NCBI GenBank assembly: GCA_049513975.1
Contig: JBEKVM010000005.1
Location: 10,293-74,292, forward strand
Reading direction: 5' to 3'
Source: JBEKOF01 sp049513975
GTDB taxonomy: Bacteria; Verrucomicrobiota; Verrucomicrobiia; Limisphaerales; Palsa-1400
DNA: 64,000 nt
How positions within the stretch are numbered: the first letter of the stretch is position 1; each line of letters starts with the position of its first letter. Under the pieces are notes generated by a model. The model made no database searches. It saw only the letters and a program-made list of their open reading frames with translations, and was not told the DNA's origin. The translations under genes were made by a program, and so were the position numbers. This document shows positions 37,984 to 47,242 of this stretch, piece by piece.

Positions 37984-39303
37984 CTACGGCGGGTTGCCCA
38001 CCGCCTTGTTCAACCCGTACTGCGCTTTGTTGTGTTCAGCGACGGCGGTAACATAGTCTGAATGCGCCTGGGTCAAAGCCTGCTGTGCCTGGATGTCTTC
38101 CAGCACGATGCCCACCCCGTATTGCTTGCGTTCGTGCGTCAAGCGGAAGGCCTCATTGGCCGTGGCCAGGTTCCGCTGGGCCAGGGTGATTTGATCGGAT
38201 AAGGACTGCATCCGCGTGGCTGCGGCGACGACTTGGGAAATGACGGCATCCTTGAGCTTGCTTTGACCCAATTGCGCGGCCGTCAGGCGGGCCTGGCTGG
38301 CTTTGGCGCGTCCAGAATCAAACAAGCCGCCGGGACCGATGCGCCAGCTCAAGCCGAGCAGATAATCTTCCGAGTGGCCGAAGTTGTCCGGTCCGCCTTC
38401 GTAACCACCGCCGAAGCCGCCGGCAAAGACTTGCGCGCCCAGCGACGGAACCAGCGGCCCGTAAACCGCCCCGTTCTTGGCATCGCGCGCCGCTGTAATC
38501 AGAGCCTGGCCGGCTTTCAACTCGGGGCGCGAATTCAAGGCTTGTTCCACCAGCGAGTCCAGGGCCGCATTGGTGGGAAAAAGCAGGAGCGGCACCAGGT
38601 CCTGGTCATGCGGAACCAAATCCACGGTGGAGTCCAGATGCAGAATCCTCGCCAGGTTGACCGCCGCGACGCGCTGCTGTTCGAGCGTTTGCCGCAACGA
38701 GATTTGGTAGCTTTCAGTCTGCGTTTGCACCCGCAGTTCGTCGCCTTTGAACGCGATCCCGGCCCCGACCGCCTGGTGCAACTCTTGCTGGTAGTCCCGC
38801 GAAATGCTCACCGCCTCTTGGATCACATCCGCCAGGGCCTTGGCTTTCACCAAATCAAAATAGGCCTGGGCCGCGCCCAACGCCGCGTCCTCCCGTTGCG
38901 CTTCCAGAGATTGATCCGACGCCGTGACCATTTGTTTGGCCGCCAGCGCCTGGTAAATGGAGTCGCCCAGAACCACCTGGGCCGCCACCGTGCCGCCGGG
39001 CGCATAGGATTGGAAATGAGTGTCCGAAACTGTGCCCGCAGGCACCGCTTGAGCCATGCCATCCCGCTGGTGGTAAGTCAGGCCCGGCGTGAGCGACGGC
39101 AGGAACTGTTCCAGCGCGCTTTGGCGGTTGGCTTGCGCTTCCTTCAGACCTTCACGCGCAATTTGAACGTCCAGATTGCGGGCGCCCGCCAGACGAAGCA
39201 CGGTCGGCAGATCAATCGGGCTGCCGGTGACATTGGTGGTTTGCGCGCGCGCGACACACACGCACAGCGTCAGGACGCCGATCACGGTATTCGAAACGCT
39301 CAT
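37984..39303 (-). CDS. TolC-family outer membrane efflux protein
   Basis: 439 residues with a signal peptide, and the two long helical repeats of the OEP family (LPTVLRLAGARNLDVQIAREGLKEAQANRQ near the start and SQARLTAAQLGQSKLKDAVISQVVAAATRMQ later, both given in part). It forms the outer-membrane exit duct of the efflux pump. Its start overlaps the stop of the adaptor gene by ATGA (39300-39303), so the operon order is RND, adaptor, TolC. The minus-strand gene ends just 8 bases from the BtuF-like gene. Confidence 0.93.
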   Translation of the reverse strand: MSVSNTVIGVLTLCVCVARAQTTNVTGSPIDLPTVLRLAGARNLDVQIAREGLKEAQANRQSALEQFLPSLTPGLTYHQRDGMAQAVPAGTVSDTHFQSYAPGGTVAAQVVLGDSIYQALAAKQMVTASDQSLEAQREDAALGAAQAYFDLVKAKALADVIQEAVSISRDYQQELHQAVGAGIAFKGDELRVQTQTESYQISLRQTLEQQRVAAVNLARILHLDSTVDLVPHDQDLVPLLLFPTNAALDSLVEQALNSRPELKAGQALITAARDAKNGAVYGPLVPSLGAQVFAGGFGGGYEGGPDNFGHSEDYLLGLSWRIGPGGLFDSGRAKASQARLTAAQLGQSKLKDAVISQVVAAATRMQSLSDQITLAQRNLATANEAFRLTHERKQYGVGIVLEDIQAQQALTQAHSDYVTAVAEHNKAQYGLNKAVGNPP

Positions 39304-40397
39304 TTCGCCTCCACTGGATTGACCGCCTGGCCGTCGTTGAGTGTCTGTTTGCCAACCAGGATCACCGGCTGGCCAAGCTTCACGCCGTCGGTGATTTCAA
39401 CATTCACCCCGTCGTTAAAAGCAGTCCGAACCGGGGTTTTTTTGGCCTTGCCATCGGCCACCACAAAGACGGACGCGCCCGCTTTTTCCACTAGGAGCGC
39501 CTGCACCGGCACCAGCAGGGCATCCTTCTTGCGTTCCACCTCCAGTTGCACGCTGGCATACATGCCGGGCCGCAGCTCACCGGTCGGGTTGGGCATTTCC
39601 ATTTCCGTGAGCATCGTCTTGGTCGCCTCGTCCAGCGCGTTGGCATAACGGGTCACCGAACCGTTGAAACTTTTCCCGGGCAGTTCCTCGACCGTGGCCT
39701 GCGCCGGCACGCCGTTGGTGATGAATGGCACTTCCGCTTCGGGCACGAACACCTGGATGCGCACACGCCTGAAATCCATCAACGTCACCACGGCGGCGCT
39801 TTGCGCGGACGCCCCGGACGTGGCGGCGGGAATGAACGCGCCGGGATCCACGTATCGCGCCGTGACCACGCCGCTAAACGGCGCGGCCAGCCGGGCGTAC
39901 CGCAGCAGTGTCCGGGTCCGCTGCAGTTTGGCCTGCGCGACTTCCCAGACGCCGCGCAAGTCGTCCACGGTTTGCGGCACCACCAGATCCGGCGCCTTTT
40001 CCCGCGCCTCGGCCATGCGCTGGTAGTTGGTGCGCGACACCTCCGTCTCGGCCTGGTATTGAATCTCGTCGGCCAGCAATTCCGGCACTTCGATCTCCCC
40101 AAGCAACTGGCCTGCCTGGACCGCGTCGCCCTTGTCCACCGTCAGCGTTTTCAAATAGCCGGGAACCTTCGCGTAAATCGTGGCGGCCTGATACGCCAGG
40201 ATGCGGAAAGTGGGCAGCGTGATGCTGCGGGCAATTTCACCGCGCCGGGGAAGAACAGTCTGCACCGTCATGGGTGGCGCTGCTTCAGCAGGCGCTTGGG
40301 CTTTGGGAGGCCCGCAACCGCAAAGCGCGGCAACTCCGGCGATGCCGGCGAGGGCCGTGCAGAAACAAGGGATTTTGGCTTGCATAAGTTTTGGCAT
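39300..40397 (-). CDS. RND efflux periplasmic adaptor (HlyD/AcrA family)
   Basis: About 365 residues from ATG 40397 (40385 is also possible). A lipoprotein-like leader ends VAALCGCGPPK, so it is anchored in the envelope. The order of motifs is standard: barrel-sandwich lipoyl piece (AYQAATIYAKVPGYLKTLTVDKGDAVQAGQLLGEIE), helical hairpin, then beta-barrel (AAPFSGVVTARYVDPGAFI) and membrane-proximal region. Each is quoted in part. It bridges the RND pump and TolC. The RND stop is 10 bases upstream. Substrates (drug, metal or lipid) cannot be told from sequence. Confidence 0.92.
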   Translation of the reverse strand: MPKLMQAKIPCFCTALAGIAGVAALCGCGPPKAQAPAEAAPPMTVQTVLPRRGEIARSITLPTFRILAYQAATIYAKVPGYLKTLTVDKGDAVQAGQLLGEIEVPELLADEIQYQAETEVSRTNYQRMAEAREKAPDLVVPQTVDDLRGVWEVAQAKLQRTRTLLRYARLAAPFSGVVTARYVDPGAFIPAATSGASAQSAAVVTLMDFRRVRIQVFVPEAEVPFITNGVPAQATVEELPGKSFNGSVTRYANALDEATKTMLTEMEMPNPTGELRPGMYASVQLEVERKKDALLVPVQALLVEKAGASVFVVADGKAKKTPVRTAFNDGVNVEITDGVKLGQPVILVGKQTLNDGQAVNPVEAK

Positions 40398-40407
40398 GGA
40401 TTGGGTT

Positions 40408-43400
40408 CTAAGCGGTCTTGATCGCCGGATTAGGAACCTCATCCGGGTGGAGTGACGCCGTGCGTCGGTGAGCACGGCCTTGCACGAGCGCGAATAGGGC
40501 CGGCAGCGCCAGCAGCGTGGCCAGGGTGGCGACCGCCAATCCACCGACCACCGCCCGGCCCAGCGGGGCCGTTTGCTCGCCGCCTTCACCCAAGCCCAGG
40601 GCCATCGGCACCATCCCGGCGATCATCGCCAGGCTCGTCATTAGTATCGGTCGCAGACGGCTGCGCGCTCCTTCCACGGCCGCATCCGCCGCGCTGGCGC
40701 CCGTCAGCCGGCTGCGTTCAGCAAAAGTCACCAGCAGGATGGCATTCGCCACCGCGACCCCAACCGCCATGATTGCGCCCATGAACGACTGGATGTTGAG
40801 CGTCGTTCCCGTCAGCCTCAGCATGAGCACCACCCCGGCGATCACGGCCGGCGTGGTGGAGACAACCAGAAACGACAGCTTGAGGGATTGGAAATTGGCC
40901 GACAGCAGCAGGAAGATCACCACGACCGCCAGCAGCAACCCGCTGCGCAGGCCGTCCAACATCTGTTGGAGCGGGACGCTCTGGCCGCGCACGGTGAGCG
41001 TTATGCCGGGCGGCGGCTGACCCAGTGCCTGGAGCGCCGTGCTCACTTGCTGGGCCACGCTGCCCAGGTCCGCCCCCGATACGTTCGCCGTCACCGTCAC
41101 CATCCGCTGCATATTGTACCGTTCGTATTGTCCTACGGCCGCGCCTTCCGTTACGCTGGCGACATTACGCAGCAGCAGACTCTGCCCGCCGTGGTCCTTC
41201 ACCGGGACGTTTCTCGCCTGCTCCAACGAGTCCATCCGCGCCTGCGGCACCTGCACTTGAAGCTGGTAGGCCACCCCGCTGTTCGGGTCAGCCCAGTAGT
41301 TGGGCACCACAAACCGGCTGGACGACGAAGCCGTCACCAGCGCGCGCGACACGTCGGCCATCGTCACCCCCATCACCCCGGCCTTCTCCCGATCCACCTT
41401 CACGTCCACCGTCGGATAATCCAGCGCCTGCCCAAATTGCAGGTCCCGCAGGGAGTCAATTCCTTGCAGCGTTTCTTTGACCTTTTCCGCGAAGGCCCGG
41501 TCCGCCGTCAAGTTTTGACCGCTGATGGCTACCTCGATCGGCGTGGGGGAACCCAGGCTCATCACCCGGCTTACGATGTCGCTGGGTTCAAAGGAGAAGC
41601 TGACCCCGGGCATCTTCTCGGCAAAGACTTTTCGCAGCCGCTCCTTTAGGGGCTCAATTCGCACCGTCGTGCCGGCCTTCAACTGCACCTGGAGCACGCC
41701 CTCTTCCGGACCGCCGTTCCAGAGATAAATGAAATTGATGGGGTAAGCGGCACCATGGACGCCCAGGAAACCCAGCGTAATCTGGACATTCTCCGGGCCA
41801 ACCTCCTGCTTGATCAGATCCAGCGCTTGCAGCGCAATGGCTTCCGTGCCGTCAATCTGAGTGCCGGTCGGCCCGCGCAGCCGCAGTTGAATCTGACCGG
41901 CATCCACTTTGGGAAAAATCTCCGTGCCCAGCCGCCGGCCCGCCAACCAAACCACCACTGCGGCCGACACCAGGTAAACGCCCGCTACAACCCAGCGCGC
42001 GCCCACCAGCTTCCGCGCCAGGGCGGCATATCGCCCTTGCCATCGTGCCAGACGGCTCTCCGCCCCAGGGTGGCCGGTCGCCGCTATTTCGTGTCCGCGC
42101 AGAAACCAGACCGACAGGATCGGCACCAGCGTGCTCGACAACAGATAAGACGTCACCATGGCGAAACCGACGGCCAGCGACAGCGGGAGGAACATCGCCT
42201 TGGCCGCGCCTACCATGAAGAGCGTCGGACTGAAGATCGCCAGGATGCACAGCATCGCCAGCAACCGCGGCCCCGTCGTCTCGGTCGTGGCCTCCAGCGC
42301 CGCCCGGGCAATCGTCCGGCCTCGCATCAGATGCGTATGGATATTCTCGATGCTCACAGTCGCCTCGTCCACCAGGATGCCCACGGCCAATGCCAGGCCG
42401 CCCAGCGTCATAATGTTGACCGTCTGCCCGGTCAGCCAGAGCGCCAGCACGGAGCCCATCAACGAAATTGGAATATTGACGACCACGATCAAGGCGCTCC
42501 GCCAGTCCCGCAGAAACAGCAGCACCATCAGGCCCGTCAGGACCGCCCCCAAGGCCCCTTCCAGCGTCAGCCCGCCAATCGCCCGCGTCACGTAAGGGGA
42601 TTGGTCAAACTCATAGCTGACTTTCACGTCGGCCGGCAGCACGCTCTGGAACTTCGCCAGGTTCGCCTTGACCAGTTGGACCACCGAGAGGGTGGATGCG
42701 GTCGAGCGCTTGGTGACCGGGACATAGACCGTGCGATGGCCGTTGACCAGCGCGTAACTCGTCACTATGTCCGAGCCATCCACCACTTGTCCCACATCTC
42801 GCAGGAAGACGGTGGGAAAGGTCCCGGTTCGGATGGGCACCGCCTCCAAGTCCTTTATGTTGCGGGCCACGGAGTTCAGGGGCACCATCGGATATTTCCC
42901 ATTGATGGGCATGTTCCCCGAGGGGCTGATCAGGTTGGCCGCGCTCATGGCCGCGACCACTTCATCGGGCGACATATTGTAAGCGCGCAGCCGTTCGGGC
43001 TTGAGGTTGACCACGATGCTCCGGGCGCTGCCCCCGAAGGGGGGAGGGGCCGATACGCCCGGCAATGTGGCAAACAAGGGCCGGACCCGGTTTAAAGCCA
43101 GATCCTGCATCTCCCCCACCGTCCGGGTCGCGCTTGAAAAAACCAAGTCCCCCACGGGCACGCTCCCCGAGTCAAACCGCATGACAAACGGCGGCACCGT
43201 CCCCGGCGGCATGAAGGCCCGCGCCCGGTTCACGTAGGCCACCGTCTCCGACATCGCCTGCGACATGTCCGTGCCGGGATGAAACTGCAGCTTCAGGATC
43301 GCCGCACCCTGGATGGATTTGGACTCCACATGCTCGATCCCCGTGATGTAAAGGAAATGATACTCGTAATAATAGGTCAGGTACCCCTCCATCTGCGCCG

Positions 43401-43566
43401 GGTCCATCCCCCCATACGGCTGCGCCACGTAGATCGTCGGGATGCCCAGCGTCGGGAAAATGTCCCGCGGCATCCGCTGCCACGCCAGCGCCGACCCCAG
43501 CGCCACCGCCACCACCGCCACCAGGATGGTGAACGGACGGCGCAATGCTTGGGCCACCAGATTCAT
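40408..43566 (-). CDS. RND-family efflux pump inner-membrane transporter
   Basis: 1052 residues, the normal length for HAE/RND permeases, with 12 membrane segments and two large periplasmic loops. The opening NLVAQALRRPFTILVAVVAV is typical, and conserved features are the GGLALAVGILVDEATVSIEN segment (Asp-containing TM4) and the late AIMAVGVAVANAILLVTF. It uses the proton gradient to export substrate through the adaptor and TolC. The gene leads the operon; a promoter and a 16-bp dyad lie upstream, and the divergent PadR gene is the likely regulator. It is closest in style to the multidrug branch, not the CusA heavy-metal branch, by overall motifs only. Confidence 0.94.
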   Translation of the reverse strand: MNLVAQALRRPFTILVAVVAVALGSALAWQRMPRDIFPTLGIPTIYVAQPYGGMDPAQMEGYLTYYYEYHFLYITGIEHVESKSIQGAAILKLQFHPGTDMSQAMSETVAYVNRARAFMPPGTVPPFVMRFDSGSVPVGDLVFSSATRTVGEMQDLALNRVRPLFATLPGVSAPPPFGGSARSIVVNLKPERLRAYNMSPDEVVAAMSAANLISPSGNMPINGKYPMVPLNSVARNIKDLEAVPIRTGTFPTVFLRDVGQVVDGSDIVTSYALVNGHRTVYVPVTKRSTASTLSVVQLVKANLAKFQSVLPADVKVSYEFDQSPYVTRAIGGLTLEGALGAVLTGLMVLLFLRDWRSALIVVVNIPISLMGSVLALWLTGQTVNIMTLGGLALAVGILVDEATVSIENIHTHLMRGRTIARAALEATTETTGPRLLAMLCILAIFSPTLFMVGAAKAMFLPLSLAVGFAMVTSYLLSSTLVPILSVWFLRGHEIAATGHPGAESRLARWQGRYAALARKLVGARWVVAGVYLVSAAVVVWLAGRRLGTEIFPKVDAGQIQLRLRGPTGTQIDGTEAIALQALDLIKQEVGPENVQITLGFLGVHGAAYPINFIYLWNGGPEEGVLQVQLKAGTTVRIEPLKERLRKVFAEKMPGVSFSFEPSDIVSRVMSLGSPTPIEVAISGQNLTADRAFAEKVKETLQGIDSLRDLQFGQALDYPTVDVKVDREKAGVMGVTMADVSRALVTASSSSRFVVPNYWADPNSGVAYQLQVQVPQARMDSLEQARNVPVKDHGGQSLLLRNVASVTEGAAVGQYERYNMQRMVTVTANVSGADLGSVAQQVSTALQALGQPPPGITLTVRGQSVPLQQMLDGLRSGLLLAVVVIFLLLSANFQSLKLSFLVVSTTPAVIAGVVLMLRLTGTTLNIQSFMGAIMAVGVAVANAILLVTFAERSRLTGASAADAAVEGARSRLRPILMTSLAMIAGMVPMALGLGEGGEQTAPLGRAVVGGLAVATLATLLALPALFALVQGRAHRRTASLHPDEVPNPAIKTA

Positions 43567-43584
43567 GCGGTCTTCAAGTTACGA

Positions 43585-43600
43585 TTTCCGATGTCGGAAA
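43585..43600. promoter_or_regulatory. 16-bp dyad operator candidate of the efflux operon
   Basis: TTTCCGA-TG-TCGGAAA is a perfect inverted repeat with 7-bp arms, 18 bases before the RND start codon. It abuts the proposed -10 box of the promoter at 43600-43628. A repressor such as the divergent PadR protein bound here would block transcription. This is inference from position and symmetry. Confidence 0.55.
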
Positions 43601-43628
43601 CCATAATAGGCTTGCATCCTCCTGTCAA
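43600..43628 (-). promoter_or_regulatory. Sigma-70-like promoter of the efflux operon
   Basis: On the minus strand, TTGACA (43628-43623) is followed after 17 bases by TATGGT (43605-43600), a fair -10 match. It faces the RND pump gene. The adjacent dyad at 43585-43600 overlaps the start-site zone, as expected for a repressed promoter. Not experimentally known. Confidence 0.5.
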
Positions 43629-43670
43629 CCGCTTATTATCTGGTCAAGTAACGTCCCGGTCTTGGGTGGT

Positions 43671-43702
43671 AGGGCGCGCACTCCGTGCGCGCCGCGGTGG
43701 GG
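43671..43702 (+). repeat. Dispersed GC-rich palindromic repeat copy
   Basis: AGGGCGCGCACTCCGTGCGC followed by GCCGCGG is the same core as at 23069-23124 (there reversed) and 45621-45650. It lies upstream of the padR gene in the divergent intergenic region. Confidence 0.65.
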
Positions 43703-43808
43703 TGTAGCGTCGGCGCTGCGCGCCGATCCTTCTGGTCCGCCTAAAACTGGCCGGTGGCAAGGTCAGGCCGCTTTATGAGACCGCAAATCCCATGACGCCG
43801 TCACGAAC

Positions 43809-44153
43809 ATGAAAGAAGCCGAACGCGAGATTCTTCTGAGCTTTTGGAAGGTGCATATTTTGCACCATGCCGCCGAGGCGGCCATCCACGGCCAATGGAT
43901 GCTCAACGAGCTGCGCCATCACGGCTACGAAATCAGTCCCGGCACCCTTTACCCCATCCTCCATCGCATGGCGCGGCGCGGCTGGCTGAAAGTCTCCAGC
44001 GATCCCAAAGCCGGCCCCCGCGCCCGCAAAGACTACGTCCTGACCCGCAAGGGCGGGAAGGTCCTCCACCTCGTGCGCCAAAGCCTCGCCGAACTCCACC
44101 GCGAAGTCGCCGCCCCCAAACCCAAACACCATCCCAACCACTCCCCTTCGTGA
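43809..44153 (+). CDS. PadR-family transcriptional regulator
   Basis: 114 residues, the usual size of the short PadR class. The winged helix reads FWKVHILHHAAEAAIHGQWMLNELRHHGYEISPGTLYPILHRMARRGWLKV, quoted here only as the central motif SPGTLYPILHRMARRGWL. A basic tail (KPKHHPNHSPS) ends it. PadR proteins repress efflux and stress genes and are released by small-molecule ligands. It is divergent from the RND operon, with the promoter and dyad between, so it most likely controls the pump. Members such as LmrR bind multidrug substrates directly. Confidence 0.9.
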   Translation: MKEAEREILLSFWKVHILHHAAEAAIHGQWMLNELRHHGYEISPGTLYPILHRMARRGWLKVSSDPKAGPRARKDYVLTRKGGKVLHLVRQSLAELHREVAAPKPKHHPNHSPS

Positions 44154-44442
44154 TGGGGCAGAAACGGCCGAGACTCCCTGTCCGCTATCTTCTCCGCCAT
44201 GGTTTTAACGACGGCGCAAGGCTCGGCGACGGCGGACGTCGAACCCAAACTTGGTTTTGATCCTGCGCCCAAGCCCGCTTTCCGCCCGTGTCCGATTCAT
44301 GTCGCGGCGGCGCTTTAGCGCCGGTTAAGGCGTCAAACAAAACCAGGCAAGTCCCGCAGGGACGAAAGAAGATGCACTGTATCCGACTGGCCAAATACGC
44401 AGTTGATTGGCACGGGATCCGCAGTTCGTTGCACGCCTCGGG
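44154..44442. other. Intergenic region with short hairpins, no gene seen
   Basis: Between padR and the small hypothetical gene. GTCCCGCAGGGAC at 44353-44365 is a short palindrome of a type widespread in this phylum, and GGCGCTTTAGCGCC is a second one. No reading frame is convincing. Confidence 0.45.
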
Positions 44443-44742
44443 TTAAAGCTCCCTTTCATAATCCTGAACCTGCTTGAACCATCGCGCGGAGAGTGCCTCA
44501 ACAACGGGATTGAGGTTGGATTTCCTGTTGGCGTAGAAAGTTGTGTATTCATCGTGATCCGCGTATATCACGAACGGCTTAGGCGTGGGAACAAATATGA
44601 AATCAATCCAATCGCCCAAAGCTGCCTCAAGAAGTTCCGCTGCCTCATCGCGCCCGCTGGCTGAAAGTGACCAGTCACGGCCAAACTGGGCCGGAAGCGA
44701 GTGCTTGGCCAGCAATGCGCTCAAATGCTTGGGATCGAACAC
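44443..44742 (-). CDS. Conserved hypothetical small protein
   Basis: 99 residues and well composed: helical N-terminus (LSALLAKHSLPAQFG), a beta-rich middle (WIDFIFVPTPKPFVIYADHDEYTTFYA) and a helical tail (ALSARWFKQVQDYEREL). Both sides of the gene are gene-poor, and codon use looks normal. I do not recognise a named family, though similar small proteins are widespread in Verrucomicrobiota genomes (from memory). The stop at 44443 and the ATG at 44742 are clear. Function unknown. Confidence 0.7.
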   Translation of the reverse strand: MFDPKHLSALLAKHSLPAQFGRDWSLSASGRDEAAELLEAALGDWIDFIFVPTPKPFVIYADHDEYTTFYANRKSNLNPVVEALSARWFKQVQDYEREL

Positions 44743-44769
44743 AACCTGATCGATGGTTGCACATCCGGC

Positions 44770-44907
44770 TTAGAGCAACTCGTGAGCGGAAAAAATCGAG
44801 GCCACAAAGGCCTGCAAGTCCTTCAGAGGCGTCAGGAAGGTCTTCTGAAACCGCCATGGCGTTCTGCGGAAGCGCTTCAGTGAGCCTGGGGCATCGGAGA
44901 CTGTCAT
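44770..44907 (-). CDS. Possible 45-residue small protein upstream of the 99-residue gene
   Basis: An ATG at 44907 opens a frame reading MTVSDAPGSLKRFRRTPWRF, then a second part ending ASIFSAHELL, with stop at 44770. It sits 27 bases before the 99-residue gene on the same strand. It is short and could be chance, but its composition is plausible for a small basic protein or leader peptide. No family recognised. Confidence 0.3.
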   Translation of the reverse strand: MTVSDAPGSLKRFRRTPWRFQKTFLTPLKDLQAFVASIFSAHELL

Positions 44908-45678
44908 ATCTAAACATTATTCAACTCACCAGCCGGGATAAGGCAAGAGAAAAAGAAAAAACGCTTTGACAATTACTGAGCAAATGGTAATCTTCCATAG
45001 TTATGAGCGGCCAGGCAACAAAGTCAGATGGCGGGGGTGGAACCCGCGTTCCGATCCGCGTCTATCGGCGTCCATGCGGGGTTCTCTTCTGCCTGCTCTT
45101 TTGCAGCTGCGGGCCTCGTCGGAATCCAACCCCTCGCCTCTGGCCATTCCATACATTATCAATTCACTTATGATTATGGTTTCCCCACGACAACCATGCC
45201 TTTTCCTGCGCATTTTGAGCCTTTTCGTGGCAAATAATCTCAAATGCCTTTCCATAAATGACTTATACAAGGCGATGGGGTTTTCCAATCAAGGCCAATC
45301 AAGGCTGATCGTGTCTAATCAAGGTGTTTTTCTTGAACCAGAGCACCTGCCAATCCAACACTCCAATACATTACCATTCCACTCATGTATCCGCTTTTCG
45401 CGGCCCTGAACCGGCCCAAATTGTGAGCTAATATGTCACCATGCGCATCTCTGTTTTTAGCCGGTTTCCAGGCGGGGACGCCGCGTGGCGGCCTCCTGGT
45501 CGCCGCAACGCGCCGCCCCGGCCAAAAATTGAGATGCGCCCGAAACTTGACCGCCAGACGGCTGGCCCTTAACTTGGAATTGGAGCGCAAGGAAGGCTGG
45601 GCGGGCGCTGCGCTTGCCCGCCGCGGCCCGCACGGAGTGCGCGCCCTGCCTCACAAGGCCGAGGTGTTGGACCAATAA
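44908..45678. other. Gene-free region with dispersed repeats
   Basis: About 770 bases with no supported gene. Around 45030-45085 is a stretch of the type ATCCGCGTCTATCGGCGTCC, and around 45280-45325 a run of near-tandem AATCAAGG units. The right part holds the GC-rich palindromic repeat at 45600-45652. The proximity to the following operon suggests that its promoter is here; I could not name it. Confidence 0.5.
45600..45652 (-). repeat. Dispersed GC-rich palindromic repeat copy
   Basis: The core 45621-45650 is CCGCGGCCCGCACGGAGTGC followed by GCGCCCTGCC. It is the reverse-complement relative of 43671-43702 and close to 23069-23124. It lies 27 bases upstream of the DUF4159 gene start. Confidence 0.65.
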
Positions 45679-47235
45679 ATGAAAACGCCGGATTTTGTTC
45701 GACTTGGTTTCCGCCGCGCCCTGCGGCGGCGGGCGGCCTGGTTCCTGGGCTTGCTCCTGGGCGGCGCGTTTCTTTCGCAGGCGGGCGAAAATGATTGGTT
45801 CGTTCCGCTGGGTCCGCCGCCCGAGGCGGCCAAACGCCGGATTTCCGGCGGCGAATCCTTTCCTCCCCTGCCGCTGCCCGCCACGCCGTTGCGGCGCACC
45901 GAACGCAAGCGCGAGCCGAGCGCGCCCAAGCTGGCCGCCAAAATCGTCTGGGGCGAAGACGCCTCCTTCACTTATGGCTCCGGCGCGCAAACGCGGATCG
46001 CGGATTGGAACCTGTGTCCGGGAGACCTGCAGCAACTGATGCGCGCGGCCAGCGAGCGCCTGGGCGTCACTTATGGCGCCGACAGTTTCAGCCTGGCCAC
46101 CTTCGACGGCGATCCGGCCAAGGTTCCGATCCTCTTTTTCAGCGGGGTGCGCACCATCAAGTTTTCTCCGTCCGAATTGGAATTGCTCCGGCGCTACGTG
46201 CTGCGCGGCGGGATGATCGTGGCGGACAACATCGCGGGCGGCCCTTTTTTTTACCAATCCTTCCGCGAAGCGATGGAGAAGACCTTCCCTGAGTTGAGTT
46301 TTCGCGTCCTCCCGGAAGACCATCCGCTCTATCACATCATGGGGGATGTCAATCAAGTCAGCTACCCCAAGAACCTCAAGTCCCATCAGCCGTTGCTGGA
46401 AGGCATGTATGTCTATTCCCGCGTCGGCGTTCTGCTCTCCAAGTACGGCCTGGGCTGCGGCTGGGATGGCCACGAAGTGCCGCTGCTGCAACAGGCGATC
46501 TACTACGACGTCGGTTCCGCCAACAAGATTGGCGTCAACATTGCCGCTTATGCGGTCGGCTATGCGCGCATTGGCCGGGCCGAGGCCAAGCCCGAACTCT
46601 ACGGCGCCCTGGACGAGAAGCATCCGACCGATGAGTTTGTTTTCGCGCAGATCAAACACGAAGGGGCCTGGAACGTCGAATCCGGCGGGGCCAGCCGCCT
46701 GTTGCAGGAACTGCGCAAGACCACCTCGGCCAAAGTGAGCCTCAAGCGGGTGCCGGTGCAGCCCGGGCATGATGATTTGTCCTCCTTCACTTTTCTCTAT
46801 CTGTCCGGTCTGGATGACTTTCATTGGGATGCAACCGCGGTCTCCGCGCTGAAACGGTTTTTGGATGCCGGCGGGACGCTGCTCATCAATAACGGTCTGG
46901 GACTGCAAACGTTCGACGCCGCCGTGCGGCGCGAGTTGAAGAAGCTGCTGCCCGGCGCCACCCTGGCTCCGCTGCCGCCGTCTCATCCGGTGTTCAACGC
47001 GGTGTTCAAACTGACCGGCGCCGCCTACACTCCGGCGGCCGCGGCGGCCCGGCCCGGCTTGACGGCGCCTTATCTGGAAGGCATCTCGCTGCGCGGCGAC
47101 CTCAAAGTGATTTACAGCCCGATAGATTTGGAAACGGGCTGGCAGGGCTTGAATCCACCCCTGGCGCGGGCTTATCAGCCGGAGGGCGCCCTCAAGCTCG
47201 GTGTCAACATAATCATGTATGCGATGACGCACTGA
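45679..47235 (+). CDS. DUF4159-domain exported protein
   Basis: 518 residues, with a basic/hydrophobic N-terminus (ALRRRAAWFLGLLLGGAFLSQAGE) fitting a signal peptide. The body has the DUF4159 block (GDPAKVPILFFSGVRTIKFSPSELELLRRYVLRGGMIVADN, quoted in part) and a second similar Rossmann-like half (DDFHWDATAVSALKRFLDAGGTLLINNG). DUF4159 occurs with MoxR and VWA genes in Planctomycetota and Verrucomicrobiota. Here it is first in the operon, and the FHA-MoxR gene begins 7 bases after its stop. Function is unknown; the gene order points to an envelope assembly or stress system. Confidence 0.87.
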   Translation: MKTPDFVRLGFRRALRRRAAWFLGLLLGGAFLSQAGENDWFVPLGPPPEAAKRRISGGESFPPLPLPATPLRRTERKREPSAPKLAAKIVWGEDASFTYGSGAQTRIADWNLCPGDLQQLMRAASERLGVTYGADSFSLATFDGDPAKVPILFFSGVRTIKFSPSELELLRRYVLRGGMIVADNIAGGPFFYQSFREAMEKTFPELSFRVLPEDHPLYHIMGDVNQVSYPKNLKSHQPLLEGMYVYSRVGVLLSKYGLGCGWDGHEVPLLQQAIYYDVGSANKIGVNIAAYAVGYARIGRAEAKPELYGALDEKHPTDEFVFAQIKHEGAWNVESGGASRLLQELRKTTSAKVSLKRVPVQPGHDDLSSFTFLYLSGLDDFHWDATAVSALKRFLDAGGTLLINNGLGLQTFDAAVRRELKKLLPGATLAPLPPSHPVFNAVFKLTGAAYTPAAAAARPGLTAPYLEGISLRGDLKVIYSPIDLETGWQGLNPPLARAYQPEGALKLGVNIIMYAMTH

Positions 47236-47242
47236 GCTTTCC

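Noticed and set aside
45433..45678. 81-codon plus-strand frame before the DUF4159 gene
   Set aside because: Its second half is translated from the palindromic repeat at 45600-45652, and the first half has no family resemblance.
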